From CAYXVF01 sp964468125 (GTDB lineage: Bacteria > Myxococcota > XYA12-FULL-58-9 > CAYXVF01), in the NCBI GenBank assembly GCA_964468125.1, contig CAYXVF010000001.1:62001-126000 (forward strand): DNA of 64,000 bases, written 5' to 3'. Of the stretch, positions 17,401-26,260 are shown one piece after another. Below the pieces are notes generated by a model. That model had not been told where the DNA came from. It ran no database searches and worked only from the letters and a program-made list of their open reading frames with translations. A program made the translations under genes and the position numbers. Numbering within the stretch: position 1 is the stretch's first letter; each line of letters starts with the position of its first letter.

Positions 17401-18273
17401 TCCTTCGGTCACGATCTCATGCGCCATCTGCGCGAGCTCGCGCATGATGCCTTCGCCGTTCTTCGTATCCGAGAGGCCCACCAGCACGTAGCGATGGCCA
17501 TGCGCCTGAATCAGCGCGCTGTCCGCGTGAAAGGTGCGCCAGGTGCCGCTCTTCCGGGCGAGGAACACGACGCCAGGCTCCTTCGAGAGACCGCCGGCGA
17601 ATTTGTGAAAGTGCTTCGGCGGGGACATCAAGCCGAGCATCCGAAAAGACCAGTGCTTGGACACTAAGAGACCCGCGTCCAGCATCGAATAGAACCGCGC
17701 GGTCTGCCGGGCCGTGGCCCCATGGCTGATGTTGAAAAGCGGGTCTCGGTTGCTCCCACCACCCTTCCGGTAGGGACGCCCGACCCAAAGCCCACCCACC
17801 GGCTCCTCGTAGAAGCAATAAGGCGACTTGCGCATGGTGCGCTCGATCGCGAGAAGGCCAACGATGTCCACCCCCCAGGACGCATCGACGTTGCTGCTCG
17901 CCACGATCATATTCTGCAAGCGTTGGTCGAACTCGAAGGTCCATTCGATGTTGCCCTCATTGACCTCCTCGATCACCGTGAGAAGGATGGCGATCTTCGG
18001 AAGGCTCGCCGCGTAGAGCATCTTGTCGTCGTTGACGCCGGCGTAGTAGCGACGGTTTCGACGGGTGAGATCCACGAGCGAGACGGCGAGGGCCTCCGTG
18101 TCCATCAGGCGCCCCCAGCCCCGTGCACGCATGCGGTTCTCGAGTTCGCGCTGAAGGGTCGGGTTCTTGCTTTCGAGAGGGACCGGTCCGTTACAGGGGT
18201 CGCCGCTTTCCTGCGCTCTCGCCGCGGGCATCGCGACGTTGAGTGTCAGGAAGAAAAGGGCGAGGTACTTCAT
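17350..18273 (-). CDS. Exported serine beta-lactamase-fold (SxxK) protein A
   Basis: 307 aa with a signal peptide (MKYLALFFLTLNVAMPAARAQ). The three active-site motifs of the penicillin-binding/beta-lactamase fold are present: ASLPK (SxxK, near residue 89), ASSNVD (SxN) and ARKSGTW (KSG). It should be a periplasmic serine acyl-enzyme: a class A-like beta-lactamase or a D,D-peptidase. The C-terminal tail is strongly basic (HRKKKRPRRRRNARR), uncommon for beta-lactamases and possibly for binding anionic surfaces. It overlaps the preceding gene by four bases (ATGA), so it is the third gene of the dikinase-like operon. The stop codon lies just inside the 55-bp repeat next to the assembly gap. Confidence 0.8.
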   Translation of the reverse strand: MKYLALFFLTLNVAMPAARAQESGDPCNGPVPLESKNPTLQRELENRMRARGWGRLMDTEALAVSLVDLTRRNRRYYAGVNDDKMLYAASLPKIAILLTVIEEVNEGNIEWTFEFDQRLQNMIVASSNVDASWGVDIVGLLAIERTMRKSPYCFYEEPVGGLWVGRPYRKGGGSNRDPLFNISHGATARQTARFYSMLDAGLLVSKHWSFRMLGLMSPPKHFHKFAGGLSKEPGVVFLARKSGTWRTFHADSALIQAHGHRYVLVGLSDTKNGEGIMRELAQMAHEIVTEGKHRKKKRPRRRRNARR

Positions 18274-19909
18274 TTATTCTCGGGCTCGGGCCTCTGGGTG
18301 ATCGCCTCGTGGAGCTGTTCGGCCAAACGCGCGTGATCCATCGCTGCATTCCGCTTGAGCTCATTGCTCATCACCGCCACGATGTACACGTACTCCGGGT
18401 CCGGAAGCTCAACGGGATCCGTCGCAGGCGCGGCTTCGACCTCCTCCGCCTCTTTCGAGCCGTCTTGCCCGGCGGTGTCTGGCGCGTTTTCGGCGCCGGC
18501 GGCCTTTTCGTTCTCTGCTTCTCCCTCACCGCTCGCTTCGTCTGCCGTAGGTTCTGGGACCGGTGGCGCGGTCTCGATCTCCACGAGCGCGTTGAGCACG
18601 TTTACGACGTTGCCCTGGTACTGAATGCAGGTGAATCCCGGCTCCGGCTTGCATTGAAACAACGAGCCGCTCTTGAAGTAGGCGGCGTGCTCGTCGAGCT
18701 TCTTGGTGTAGAGGTAGCGCACCCGACGGCGGGTCAGGTAGAGCATCTTCTTGAGCTCGGCGCTCGACCAGGCGTCGACCATCTTGCCTTGCTCAACTTT
18801 CACCATCCAGGCGACTACACCCAAAGGCGACGCGCGAGACGACTCAGCCTTGATGTAGCGATTGGCTCCCCTGGTGAAGAACATGCGCAGGTAGAACGCC
18901 TCCGGATCGAGCCCCGCCTTCACGATTGGGTCACTCAGAGTCTCGAATGCTGCCTGGGTCCAAGTTTCCCGGTCCCAGCGCCCGTAGAGCTCCGGCCCAT
19001 ATTCGGAAGGAGGATAGTCCTCGCCCATGAGACGCATCAGCGTGGCTTCCCGCCAGAGCATGGACGCCGAAGCGTTCGAGCTCGGGGAGAGCGCGTGGTC
19101 CATCCACTCCCACAGGCTGAACGTGTCTCCGTTGTAGACCCGGCGAATGCTGACTTGGGTCGCTTCTTCGTTTTTAAGCACGGGAACTTCGTGGTGATTG
19201 GGCATGGCCCAGTTGTCCGCTGCGACCGTGTGCTCGCGGAGGAGCTTTTCGCGGGCCGCGATGTCGTCCGGGAAACGCTTGGCGAGCTCGTTGAGCAGGC
19301 CGGTCGCCACCAAGAGCTTAGCGACCGAGCCCGGCGTCTGCATCTCGCTTTCGTTGACGCCTGCGAACCGGGGATGAGCAGGGTCGCTGATGTCGAGAAC
19401 GGCCACGTTGTAGCGCCGGAAGCGGCTGCGCTTCAGGATCTCTTCCAGCCGTGCCTGCAGCTCTGTGTCCTTTTCGGTCTCCGCGCTCAAGACGAAATCG
19501 GGATTCTCTTTGAGACGCAGCTCGATGCGCGCACTCGACCACTGTGCGCCCGCCGGCACTTTGTGGTGAAGGCCCGGATATCCTCATCGGTGCGCATGAC
19601 TGGCTCGGCCAGCTCGTCGTCAACGGTGCAGTTGCTCCGATTGACCTGGCAGGGCTGGAAGATCAGTTCACCGAACCCGCTNNNNNNNNNNTTGAGACGC
19701 AGCTCGATGCGCGCACTCGACCACTGTGCGCCCGCCGGCACTTTGCGTCCCCGCACCTCTCCCACGTTGACCTTGTGCTGCCACTGCAAACGACGAATGC
19801 CGGTGCGCTCCTGCGCTTCCGGATCCGTCGGGTAGGCGCGCGCGACGGTGAGCGACGCTGCGAACGTGGCTGCGAGCGCGGCCGCGGTGAGAAGAAATCG
19901 GGTGCTCAT
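18270..19909 (-). CDS. Exported serine beta-lactamase-fold (SxxK) protein B (split by gap)
   Basis: Signal peptide MSTRFLLTAAALAATFAASL, then a larger relative of protein A with PGSVAKLLV (SxxK), SPSSNASA (SxN) and YFKSGSLF (KSG). A low-complexity acidic stretch (Glu/Ala-rich) lies about 60 residues from the C-terminus. The scaffold interrupts it: bases 19564-19745 are a chimeric insert, a 10-N gap and a duplicated 54-bp flank. Removing these 182 bases restores one frame of 1458 nt (485 aa) reading VNVGEVRGRKVPAGAQWSS on into RIELRLKENPDF. Start ATG 19909 overlaps the stop of the dikinase-like gene (ATGA), and its own stop overlaps protein A. Exact role unknown; a cell-wall peptidase or beta-lactam-binding protein is likely. 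Confidence 0.75.
19510..19745. other. Chimeric contig end and 10-N gap
   Basis: A 54-bp segment (19510-19563) is repeated exactly at 19692-19745. Between them lie 118 bases unrelated to the surrounding gene and 10 N (19682-19691). The second copy continues the host gene in frame; the first runs into foreign sequence. This is a misjoined contig end, not a biological insertion. Confidence 0.85.
19565..19681 (+). CDS. Fragment of a maltose-type ABC substrate-binding protein (misassembled)
   Basis: Read on the plus strand, the 117 bases encode 39 residues beginning GEGPDILIGAHDWLGQLV, continuing NGAVAPIDL and ending DQFTEPA, which resemble the GDGPDIIFWAHDRFGG region of MalE. There is no start or stop; the frame is open through to the N gap. 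It interrupts an unrelated minus-strand gene at an assembly join, so it most likely belongs to another locus or another organism in the sample. Do not count it as a gene of this locus. Confidence 0.75.
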
Positions 19910-22794
19910 GGAAGCCTCGCGTTCAGGTCGAGCTTGCCGTTCGGCATCTTGGATTCTTGGTCGAGGGAGCGCAGAAACGGGATCGTAGAGGCCGCGCGTG
20001 AAACTTTGAGTGGCCGAATCTGCATCAGCCACGCTTTGCCGTCGAGAATCCCGAATTCGATATCCCAAGGGGCCTGGCTTCCACGCTTTGGAAATTGGCG
20101 CATCACCTCGCGGGCCAAGCCCTCAAGCTCCTTCAGGTCGTCGTCATTGAGGAGGGGGTCGTGTCCAAGAGCGGGCTTGAGCAGGACACCTTCCCCCGGG
20201 GGACGCGGGATCTCCTTTCGCGTGACCGCTCGGCAAGAGGCGAGGAGACGTTTCCAGCCCGCGTCTCCTAGGACCAACGTCTCGGGGGCACCCCCGTCCA
20301 CGACCGCGGCCACCCCCTCGCCGGCGCTGATGGTGATGGCATTTTGCATGCCGGTTTCGAGATCAGCGGTGACCAGGACCCCTGACTTCTCCGCCGGGAC
20401 GGTCCGGTGCAAGATCACCGAGGGGAACACATACTCCGGGTTGACCAGCACGCGTTGGCGCCAGCGATAGGAGCGCTCGGTGTAGGGAGACGCCCAGACC
20501 TTTCGGATCGCGGCGAGGATCGAATCGAGGCCGACGCGATGGGGAACGGTCTTGTTGAGCCCTGCGCCGGTGAACTCTCGGAGGTCCTCCACGTTTGTAT
20601 CGCTCCGCACGAAGACCCCAAAGGTCCCCGCTTTGCCGAGCCGGTCGAGGTTGCGCTTCACCTCGTCCACGAAGCCGTCTGGGAAAGGAAGGCTCGCAAC
20701 CAACTCCCGAAAACGCTCGAGCTCCTCGAGCATGATCTCTTCCGCACGCTCAGGCGGCATGCGCTTGGTCAGCTCGAGAAAATACTGCAGTCGGCGCAAG
20801 GGAGAGACTTCACCCTTGAGCCCCGGCCGGTCGACGTGCTGTACGAAAAGTCCGAAGGGGAGCACCACGCCTTCGGAGACCCGGCTCGGAAAGATCTTCT
20901 TCAGGCGTCCGAGCTCGGCGGCCTTCGGTCCACAGATCCGTCCCGAGTCCCCGTCTTCGAGCTCGCCTAACAGTCGCATCTTTCGATCGTCGAGCGCGAG
21001 CCTCTCGGCTTCGATCTCCAAGAAGGGCTCGGCGATGGTCTGCGCCTTCTTGCCCAAACTTCGCTGCACGTCCTTAGGGAATGCGTCGAAGGGTCCGAGC
21101 GCGACGCGCCGTCCCGCGCTGACACCGAGAATGAAGCGTCGCCCCTCTCGGGCGATCAGGTGCTCGGCGATTTCCGTACCGACGGACGCGTGCGGGATCC
21201 CCAGGTTTCGCGCCAGTACCGAGATGTGGGAGAGCTTGCCCGCGGCACCGATCGTGATGATGCCCGCAACGGGCGGCAGCTCCGGGGGAAGACCGCGCAA
21301 AATGGCGATGTCGTCGCGCCGAAGTCCTTCTGTACTCTCGCCCATTTGCAGGACTTTGAGTGTCCCTGCGGCCAAGCCTGCGTTCTCGCCACGGAGCGAC
21401 GCGGTGCCGATGCCGTTCATACCCAAGAGCTTGTGACCGCCGCCGCGGAGACCCTCGGCGTCGAGGGCGAGGCGGTCGAGTACCTTCGCAGCCGGAAGCA
21501 TCACTCCGCTGCGAAGAATGTCGTCGATCACGCCCACCGCCCGCGGCTCGATCTGCTCGTAGCGCTCGAGGGGCAGAGCCACGTCCGCCGCCACGCGCGC
21601 CCGGGCCCATTCGAGAATGCGAGACGCCTGCTCGAGACCCGCTGCATAGGCCTCGGGACTAGAGCGGCGCATCTGCTCCACCGCCTCCATCGCGCTGTCG
21701 CGCTCGAGCGCTGAGAGATAGCCCAAGCGGCGTGCGGCTTCGACGAAGATGCCCAGGGTGTCCAGAGCTTCGGCCCGGGTGAGTGTGCGCCGACTCAGAT
21801 CAGCGGTGACGCCGATCCAGAGTTGCTCCACCAGCTCCATCACGTGAAGCAGCAGCAAATTGCGCTCCCCCTGCACGTAGCTCGAGTCCTCGCGAAGATT
21901 GGCTTCGGCGATCTCGATCAGCTTGGCGCCTTCGCGAATGAGCGACTGCGTGTCGCTGCCTTCGATCGCCGCAAAACGATCGATTTGCTCCTTCACCTCG
22001 TCGCTCCGGATCCACTGGCGAACCTGGGTGAGCCGCTCGATGCGTTGCTCTGCGTCGTAGTAGCGGCGCATCTTCTCGACGAGCTCGGTCGCCTGCTTCT
22101 TGCGCTCCGGGTCAGCGGTGCGGTCTGAATAGGCCTCCACGTCTTTGATGTCGCTCGGTTCGGGCATCGCGTGGATCTTAAAGCGAAGGTCCGCAAAGGC
22201 CGGGTCAGCGTCTCCGATGACTCCGGCCAGAGAGCGAATCTCGTCCGCCGTTGAGCCTTGCCGGCCGTAGGGGAGCGCGCGGATCAGCCGAAGCATCAGA
22301 GACCGGTTGCCGCCGTAGTTCGCTTTCTTGCGAAGAATGGGGATCATCAACTGCCGGGCGGACTCTTCTTCGTCTTCGATCTGCCGAAATCCGCGGTAGC
22401 TCTTGGCCGAGGCGAGCACCCACCCGTCCAAAGCGCGCTCGAGGAATTCCTCAACGATAAGGGCGCGCGCGCGGTAGAACCCATTGTCCGTGAGTTCTTC
22501 GAGAGAGAGCGCGGTCAGAATCGTTCCCACCGGGACGCCGAGGGCGACGAGTTTCTTGCCGGTGCTCTTCAGGATCCCGTACTGCACCCCTCCGCCGTGC
22601 TCGACGCATGCGAAGCTCTTCGGCGGCAGAATCGTTCCGTCGTCGCAGAACCACATCACGCCCTCATAGGGACCGCGACGGTTCTCTTTCATTTCCTCCA
22701 CCCACTCTTTGGCCTTCGCGACCTCCTCGTCCGACAACTCGCCCATCGCGGGCGCAAAGACCTCCAGGGCTGTGACAAAAGCGAGTGAAATCAT
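19906..22794 (-). CDS. PEP/pyruvate-dikinase-like protein, glucan-water-dikinase-type domain order
   Basis: 962 aa. Residues 1-450 are an unassigned, mostly helical region. A phosphohistidine swivel domain follows, with GKLSHISVLARNLGIPHASV (candidate His 523), and then a C-terminal ATP-grasp (PPDK_N) domain from about 620: GPKAAELGRLKKIFP, FVRSDTNVEDL, IEFGILDGKAWLMQIRPL. PPDK and PEP synthase have ATP-grasp first; the order His domain then ATP-grasp is that of glucan water dikinases, which phosphorylate starch. The ATG at 22794 opens MISLAFVTALEVFAPAMG, which could be a signal peptide, although an exported ATP enzyme would be odd. The stop overlaps the next gene by ATGA, so it heads a three-gene operon. 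No PEP-synthase Cys/C-terminal domain is present. Confidence 0.75.
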   Translation of the reverse strand: MISLAFVTALEVFAPAMGELSDEEVAKAKEWVEEMKENRRGPYEGVMWFCDDGTILPPKSFACVEHGGGVQYGILKSTGKKLVALGVPVGTILTALSLEELTDNGFYRARALIVEEFLERALDGWVLASAKSYRGFRQIEDEEESARQLMIPILRKKANYGGNRSLMLRLIRALPYGRQGSTADEIRSLAGVIGDADPAFADLRFKIHAMPEPSDIKDVEAYSDRTADPERKKQATELVEKMRRYYDAEQRIERLTQVRQWIRSDEVKEQIDRFAAIEGSDTQSLIREGAKLIEIAEANLREDSSYVQGERNLLLLHVMELVEQLWIGVTADLSRRTLTRAEALDTLGIFVEAARRLGYLSALERDSAMEAVEQMRRSSPEAYAAGLEQASRILEWARARVAADVALPLERYEQIEPRAVGVIDDILRSGVMLPAAKVLDRLALDAEGLRGGGHKLLGMNGIGTASLRGENAGLAAGTLKVLQMGESTEGLRRDDIAILRGLPPELPPVAGIITIGAAGKLSHISVLARNLGIPHASVGTEIAEHLIAREGRRFILGVSAGRRVALGPFDAFPKDVQRSLGKKAQTIAEPFLEIEAERLALDDRKMRLLGELEDGDSGRICGPKAAELGRLKKIFPSRVSEGVVLPFGLFVQHVDRPGLKGEVSPLRRLQYFLELTKRMPPERAEEIMLEELERFRELVASLPFPDGFVDEVKRNLDRLGKAGTFGVFVRSDTNVEDLREFTGAGLNKTVPHRVGLDSILAAIRKVWASPYTERSYRWRQRVLVNPEYVFPSVILHRTVPAEKSGVLVTADLETGMQNAITISAGEGVAAVVDGGAPETLVLGDAGWKRLLASCRAVTRKEIPRPPGEGVLLKPALGHDPLLNDDDLKELEGLAREVMRQFPKRGSQAPWDIEFGILDGKAWLMQIRPLKVSRAASTIPFLRSLDQESKMPNGKLDLNARLP

Positions 22795-22852
22795 AGGATT
22801 GCAGTGTAATGGGGTCCGTGGCGGGGCGAAAGGGCCTATCTTCCCAGGCCGC

Positions 22853-23431
22853 CTATTCCCATTCGACCAGGTAGTCGTAGTCGCAGATCGAATGCTGTCG
22901 GTAGCGGACTGTTCCCCGGTGCCCATACATTTCGAGCGCGCCTTCGTACACCGCGAGCTGGTAGGCGTAGGGGAATGTCCAGATATTGCGGACCTGCACG
23001 AGTGCGAAATGCGGCCCGGATTCGACCAGGGTTGCCTCCGCGGCGGACATGAGCTGGTAGAGCCTGCCCACGACCTTGAACGCGGACGCGAGACGATTCC
23101 CGGCCACGGCGAGGATCATGCGGCCCGCCGTGTTGTCCCGAATTCGCGGAAGCTGACGTCTTCCCATGCGCCGGAGCGCTTCCCGGGGCGGCACGCCAGG
23201 GTGCAGCTTGGGCGCTATGTCCGGGACAAATCGGATGAAATCGCGAATTGGGTACCGTGCAAAGGGGCCGTAGTCCGGGTAGCCCCCGTCCGAGCCGGTG
23301 GCGCTCACCAAGTCCTCGACCGCGCCCCGAAACGCGAACCCGTAGGTCATCGCGTCCGCGGAGAGCTGCTCCAGTCGTTCTTCGAGGTCCAGCGGACCGT
23401 CCCAGTCAGGCTCATGGAATTCGCCTCTCAT
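22853..23431 (-). CDS. DUF2378-type (TIGR02265) myxobacterial protein
   Basis: 192 aa, soluble. The pattern HPGVPPREALRRMGRR, followed by a middle AGRMILAVAGNRL segment and a C-terminal half ending in YDYLVEW, resembles the DUF2378/TIGR02265 family that occurs in many copies in myxobacteria. Function unknown in the family; no catalytic motif is evident. ATG at 23431. It lies 58 bases upstream of the dikinase-like gene on the same strand and might be co-transcribed. This is one of the stronger taxonomic hints in the window. Confidence 0.65.
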   Translation of the reverse strand: MRGEFHEPDWDGPLDLEERLEQLSADAMTYGFAFRGAVEDLVSATGSDGGYPDYGPFARYPIRDFIRFVPDIAPKLHPGVPPREALRRMGRRQLPRIRDNTAGRMILAVAGNRLASAFKVVGRLYQLMSAAEATLVESGPHFALVQVRNIWTFPYAYQLAVYEGALEMYGHRGTVRYRQHSICDYDYLVEWE

Positions 23432-23484
23432 CAGTGATCAGAGTTCTAACGCAAATTGTCGGAGGGATCCGGCACATTTCGACC

Positions 23485-23709
23485 ATGAAAGGCAATCTCG
23501 CACCGGTCCCTACCTCCCGAGCCGAAAGCGCGTGCGCCGAGGTGGAAGGCTCAGGACGGCCCGGCCTCGCCCTCGCGCCGCAGGAGGGCCCGGTGATCCG
23601 CGCCTTCGCGGCCTTCCTCCTGGCTCTGGAAGAGGACGAATCGGTCGATCTCGACGACGGGCTCACCCGCCACCTCGATGCGGTGGGTGAAGCGATCGGC
23701 TTCCTCTGA
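23485..23709 (+). CDS. Small hypothetical protein
   Basis: 74 aa from ATG 23485. The C-terminal half is a regular acidic helix pattern (PVIRAFAAFLLALEEDESVD then LDDGLTRHLDAVGEAIGFL). Third codon positions are mostly G or C as in neighbouring genes, which favours real coding. No clear ribosome-binding site at normal distance (GGAGGG is 24 bases upstream). Divergent from the DUF2378 gene and convergent with ligD. Not recognised. Confidence 0.45.
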   Translation: MKGNLAPVPTSRAESACAEVEGSGRPGLALAPQEGPVIRAFAAFLLALEEDESVDLDDGLTRHLDAVGEAIGFL

Positions 23710-23716
23710 GCACGAG

Positions 23717-26185
23717 CTAGAGCAGTGCGTGAAGACGTTCTAGAGCGGCAAGTACGTCTGGCCGCTCGTCGAGGAGCGGGCGCATTTCATCCCGCCGCTT
23801 CTTCAGAAACGGCAGTGCGTTCTTGATCGTGTAGCGTCTCGGGTCGAGGCGCTTGCTCACCTGAGACCATGCGATCGGCATCGATACGGGAGCGCCGCGC
23901 AAGGGGCGGACACTGAAAGGCGCTACGATCAATCTGCCATGACCGTTTTGCCCCGTATCGACGTAGACGCGCCCCTCGCGGTTTGAAACGGTCCGCGTGA
24001 GCGTCGCGATCTCCGGGAGACGCTCGACGACGATTCGCCCGAGCACTTCCGCCAAACCGCGCGCCTGTTCGTAGGTGAGCTGTCCTCCGAGAGGGATCAT
24101 CACGTGCAACCCGCTGCTCCCGGTCGTCTTCACGTAGTTCACGAGCTCGATGCTCTCGCAAAGATGGTGAAGCTCGCGCGCGATCGTCACCACGTGCGCA
24201 AAGGGCGCCTCCTTCGGATCGAGATCGATCACCGTCCAGTCCGGATGGGCCAGGTCGCGGGTGCGCGACGCCCAGACGTGCAGCGGAATCGAGCCGCTGT
24301 TTGCGAGGTAGATCAAGCTCTCCACCGAATCTACGACGAAGTAGTCGATCTCCCGGTGCGCATGCTCACTCCACATCCGCACGCGGCGCACCCACGCCGG
24401 CGTCCAATCCGGCGCGTCCTTCTGAAAAAAGCTCTTTCCGTCGATGCCGTCCGGATAGCGGGTGAGAACCACCGGCCGGTCGCGCAGGTAGTCCAGAAGC
24501 CAAGGCGATAACTTCCGGTAGTAGTCGATGAGGTCACCCTTCGTGTAGCCCTCCTCCGGCCAAAACACTTTGTCCCGATTCGTGATCGGAAAATCGCGCG
24601 GCTCCTCCCCCTGCGGCTCGGCCACCGGCGGCGGTGGCGGCCGCTCGGTCCCCGGGCGCAGCGCTGCTACGGGAGGCTCCTCGCTCGCACCGAGATAGAC
24701 CGGGTGCCGAAGATGCCCCCCGTCCCGCCACTCGGTGTAACGCACGCGAACCGTGTAGCGCGGCTCACACCAACGCGCTCGCTTCTCCGCCGGCGACGGC
24801 TCGCAAGGACAATGCTCGACCGAGATGGCGTCGAGTCGCTCCTGCCACGCCCCTCGCTCATCGTCGCTGAACCCGGACCCGACCCGTCCCGCGTAGCGCA
24901 AGAACGCACCGTCCCAGGCCGCAACGGCCAATGCGCCGATGCCCGCGCCGCCCGCGCGCGGCGGCGTGTATCCGACGACCACGAAGAGCCCGCTCACGTC
25001 TGCCTTGATCTTGAGCCAGCTCGCGCTGCGCGCGCCCTCGTAGGTACTGTCGAGATTCTTCGCGACCACTCCCTCGAGGCCGAGCTTTCGTACTTGCTCG
25101 AAGAGCGCGCGGCCCTGGGTGGGCACGTCGTCGCTGAAGCGCAAGGGACCGGCGTCCGGCAGGAGCTCGCGCAAGATCGCTCGGCGCTCGCGCAAGGGCG
25201 CGGCACGGAGGCTGTGCCCGTCCAGTGCCATCAGGTCGAAAACGTAGTAGGCGACGGGCATGTGGATCCGTGCCGTTTGAATATCACGAGCGCGTGAGAG
25301 CAAGGCCCGATTCTGGAGTCGGTTGAATGACGGTTTGCCTTCGTCGTCGAGGACCGCGACCTCGCCGTCGAGCACGACACTGTCGACGGGCAGCGAAGAC
25401 ACCGCCTGGACGAGCTCCGGATAAACCGCGGTCGCGTCGTTGCCGCTGCGGTAGTAGAGGCGTGCCTCGTCATCACGCTTCACCGAGGTAAGCCGAAAGC
25501 CGTCGTACTTCAGCTCGAAAATCCAACCTTCTCGGTCGAAAGGCGCCTCCGCCGTATCGCAGAGCATCACGCGAGGCGGACGAAACTCGATCCGAGACGC
25601 TGGATAACCGTCCAGGTCGAAGAACCGTCGCCCTCCCGCCTCAAGCTCTTCCGTCGTCAACCCCGAGAGGATTGAACGGTCACTGAACCCCTCCTCCCCC
25701 TCGGGGCGGGCCCAAGCGTCCGGCTTCTTGATCAGCAGCCATTCATTGGCTTTCTTCGTTTTCACGAGCGTGAAGCGACCCCGGACTTTGAAGCCGTGGA
25801 GCTCGAATAGGAGCTTGCCCTTCTCGAGGCCCTCCACTGGGTCCTCTACCGGCACCCATTCACCGCGGTCCCAGAGAATCACCGAGCCCGCACCGTAGTT
25901 GCCCGCGGGAATGATCCCCTCGAAATCGCCGTACTCGATCGGATGGTCTTCCACGTGAACCGCGAAGCGCTTCTCCTGCGGGTCCAGTGACGGCCCCTTC
26001 GGAACGGCCCAGGAGAGGAGGACCCCGTTCAGCTCTAGGCGCAGGTCCCAATGGGAACGAGTGGCATCGTGTTTGTGGAGCACAAAGAGCCCCGGAGCCG
26101 CATTGTCCGTCCCGCCAAACGGCTCGCTCGTGGTCGAGGCCCGCCGTTTTGCGCGGTAAGCCTCGAGCTTTTGCTCCTCGCTCAT
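23717..26185 (-). CDS. ligD: DNA ligase D (multifunctional end-joining ligase)
   Basis: 822 aa with domain order phosphoesterase - ligase - polymerase. The 3'-phosphoesterase lies at about residues 30-150 (FVLHKHDATRSHWDLRLE). The ATP-dependent ligase spans about 200-520 with the nucleotidyl lysine in WIFELKYDGFR (Lys 226). The primase-polymerase is at about 545-815 (DLIDYYRKLSPWLLDYLRDR, VIDLDPKEAPF, TGSSGLHVMIPL). It trims, fills and seals double-strand breaks with Ku. The order equals that of the Pseudomonas enzyme. It is divergently transcribed from ku across a 75-base shared control region. Appears complete. Confidence 0.96.
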   Translation of the reverse strand: MSEEQKLEAYRAKRRASTTSEPFGGTDNAAPGLFVLHKHDATRSHWDLRLELNGVLLSWAVPKGPSLDPQEKRFAVHVEDHPIEYGDFEGIIPAGNYGAGSVILWDRGEWVPVEDPVEGLEKGKLLFELHGFKVRGRFTLVKTKKANEWLLIKKPDAWARPEGEEGFSDRSILSGLTTEELEAGGRRFFDLDGYPASRIEFRPPRVMLCDTAEAPFDREGWIFELKYDGFRLTSVKRDDEARLYYRSGNDATAVYPELVQAVSSLPVDSVVLDGEVAVLDDEGKPSFNRLQNRALLSRARDIQTARIHMPVAYYVFDLMALDGHSLRAAPLRERRAILRELLPDAGPLRFSDDVPTQGRALFEQVRKLGLEGVVAKNLDSTYEGARSASWLKIKADVSGLFVVVGYTPPRAGGAGIGALAVAAWDGAFLRYAGRVGSGFSDDERGAWQERLDAISVEHCPCEPSPAEKRARWCEPRYTVRVRYTEWRDGGHLRHPVYLGASEEPPVAALRPGTERPPPPPVAEPQGEEPRDFPITNRDKVFWPEEGYTKGDLIDYYRKLSPWLLDYLRDRPVVLTRYPDGIDGKSFFQKDAPDWTPAWVRRVRMWSEHAHREIDYFVVDSVESLIYLANSGSIPLHVWASRTRDLAHPDWTVIDLDPKEAPFAHVVTIARELHHLCESIELVNYVKTTGSSGLHVMIPLGGQLTYEQARGLAEVLGRIVVERLPEIATLTRTVSNREGRVYVDTGQNGHGRLIVAPFSVRPLRGAPVSMPIAWSQVSKRLDPRRYTIKNALPFLKKRRDEMRPLLDERPDVLAALERLHALL

Positions 26186-26260
26186 CCACTCACTCTACTG
26201 AACGCGTGTTCGGCCTGCGAGAGATTTGCGAATTTCGCGCCAGCGATCGATCCTTTCCTC

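Noticed and set aside
19564..19681. Genuine insertion of a mobile or horizontally acquired malE gene
   Set aside because: The fragment lacks both ends, abuts N, and is framed by an exact 54-bp contig overlap; removal restores the host frame.
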